A stretch of DNA of 7,444 bases from positions 1 to 7,444 of the forward strand of contig JACPVY010000428.1 in assembly GCA_016197345.1 (NCBI GenBank), given 5' to 3'. The position numbers were made by a program, and so were the translations under genes. Of this stretch, positions 6,749 through 7,444 are shown in pieces (position 1 is the first letter of the stretch; every line of letters starts with the position of its first letter). This DNA is from Burkholderiales bacterium. Its GTDB lineage: Bacteria; Pseudomonadota; Gammaproteobacteria; Burkholderiales; Burkholderiaceae_D. A model generated the notes under the pieces. That model saw only the letters and a list, made by a program, of their open reading frames with translations. It had not been told where the DNA came from and made no database searches.

Positions 6749-7444
6749 TTAGGTGACGGCAGTTGGTTGTGCATCAACATCATAGCTACGCGTACTAAGA
6801 ATATCTTTCAAGATGGCGATGGCATCCCACACATCGACATATCGTGTTTAGAGCGGTGTCAAACCAAAACGAATGACGCCAGGATCACGGTAGTCGCCTA
6901 TCACTTTGCGTTCAATCAAAGCTTGCATAACGCTATAAGCATGTGGATGTTCATAACTGAGATGGCTACCACGATGTGCGTGCTCAAGTGGTGTGATGAG
7001 GTGCAAATCTAATCCTGCACATTCTTGCTCTATGAGCTGAATAAACAAATCAGATAACGCTAGCGATTTGCTGCGTATCGCTTGCATATCGGTGCGTGCA
7101 AAAATATCTAAGCCACATTCAATCAAACCCATCGAAATAATCGGCTGGGTACCGCATAGCACACGTCCTATGCCTCGCGCGGGCAGGAAGTCTGGCGACA
7201 TCTGAAAAGGGCTGGTATGACCCCACCAGCCAGTCAGCGGCTGTTGAAAACTCGGCAGGTGCGTGTTATGCACCCAGGCGAAGGCTGGTGCGCCAGGGCC
7301 GCCATTCAAATACTTATAAGTGCAACCAACGGCCATATCGGCCCCGCTATTGTGTAAGTCGAGCGGTACGGCGCCAGCAGAATGGGCAACATCCCAAATC
7401 ATCAATGCGCCATGTTGATGAGCTAGCGACGACACGCTGGTCAT
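6749..7444 (-). pseudogene. kynU: kynU, kynureninase C-terminal half with premature stop (5' part outside window)
   Basis: Kynureninase is a PLP enzyme of tryptophan catabolism that cleaves kynurenine to anthranilate and alanine. The visible part starts mid-protein: its first Met corresponds to an internal residue just before the conserved [11 protein letters not shown] segment (Asp at 7391-7393, contacting the PLP ring nitrogen). [11 protein letters not shown] carries the PLP-binding Lys at 7313-7315, equivalent to Lys227 of the Pseudomonas enzyme. The frame ends at TAA 6848-6850 after RFGLTPL, where the family has Tyr (TAT or TAC). Beyond it the same frame continues TRYVDVWDAIAILKDIL, the expected C-terminal helix, to a natural TAA at 6749-6751. 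A single T-to-A change would explain this. The truncated product lacks 32 residues; whether it keeps activity is unknown. Other kyn genes, if present, lie to the right. Confidence 0.9.

Noticed and set aside
6848..6850. TAA read as a reassigned sense codon in this organism
   Set aside because: TAA is the normal terminal stop of htpG and of kynU itself in this window, and the long genes contain no other in-frame TAA.
1..7444. CRISPR array, complete insertion sequence, attachment site or replication origin
   Set aside because: No regularly spaced repeats, transposase or integrase homology, or repeat clusters of these kinds are visible on either strand.

Overview
The window looks like chromosomal DNA of a Gram-negative betaproteobacterium, most likely Burkholderiales and possibly the Oxalobacteraceae/Undibacterium group. 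This is inferred from the protein families, the codon use and a GC content that appears to be near 50%, not from any marker gene. There are four protein-coding loci, two small intergenic regions and no complete mobile element, CRISPR array or RNA gene that I can recognise.

Layout. (1) 2910 down to position 1, minus strand: a very large hybrid sensor histidine kinase, with two membrane segments, a periplasmic CHASE8-like domain, HAMP, HisKA, HATPase, a degenerate receiver, a canonical receiver, an Hpt domain and the start of a third receiver. It runs off the left edge. The last ~75 bases turn abruptly AT-rich and stop resembling a receiver. (2) 2911-3502: a 592-base gap holding a 16-bp perfect palindrome, a 10-bp-arm inverted repeat and a weak terminator hairpin. 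(3) 3503-4621, minus: an exported periplasmic binding protein of the ABC_sub_bind family, probably the sensory partner of the kinase. (4) 4622-5006: divergent intergenic region with an orphan terminator-like hairpin, followed by a near-consensus sigma-32 heat-shock promoter. (5) 5007-6678, plus: htpG (Hsp90), interrupted by an internal deletion that shifts the frame and removes part of the ATP-binding domain. (6) 6708-6740: a strong intrinsic terminator between convergent genes. (7) 6749 to beyond 7444, minus: C-terminal half of kynureninase (kynU), with a TAA replacing the expected Tyr codon of the conserved 'FGLTPLY' motif; the same frame continues for 32 recognisable codons to a natural stop.

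Functionally, the left half encodes a probable signalling module: a periplasmic binding protein feeds a membrane phosphorelay kinase. The right half holds a heat-shock chaperone and a tryptophan-catabolism enzyme with no evident link to the module. The most notable feature is three separate lesions in 7.4 kb: the kinase tail, the htpG deletion and the kynU nonsense codon. Either this lineage is decaying these genes or the assembly is faulty here. The sequence alone cannot decide, but the exact positions to check are given. I did not find a convincing novel defence or mobile system.
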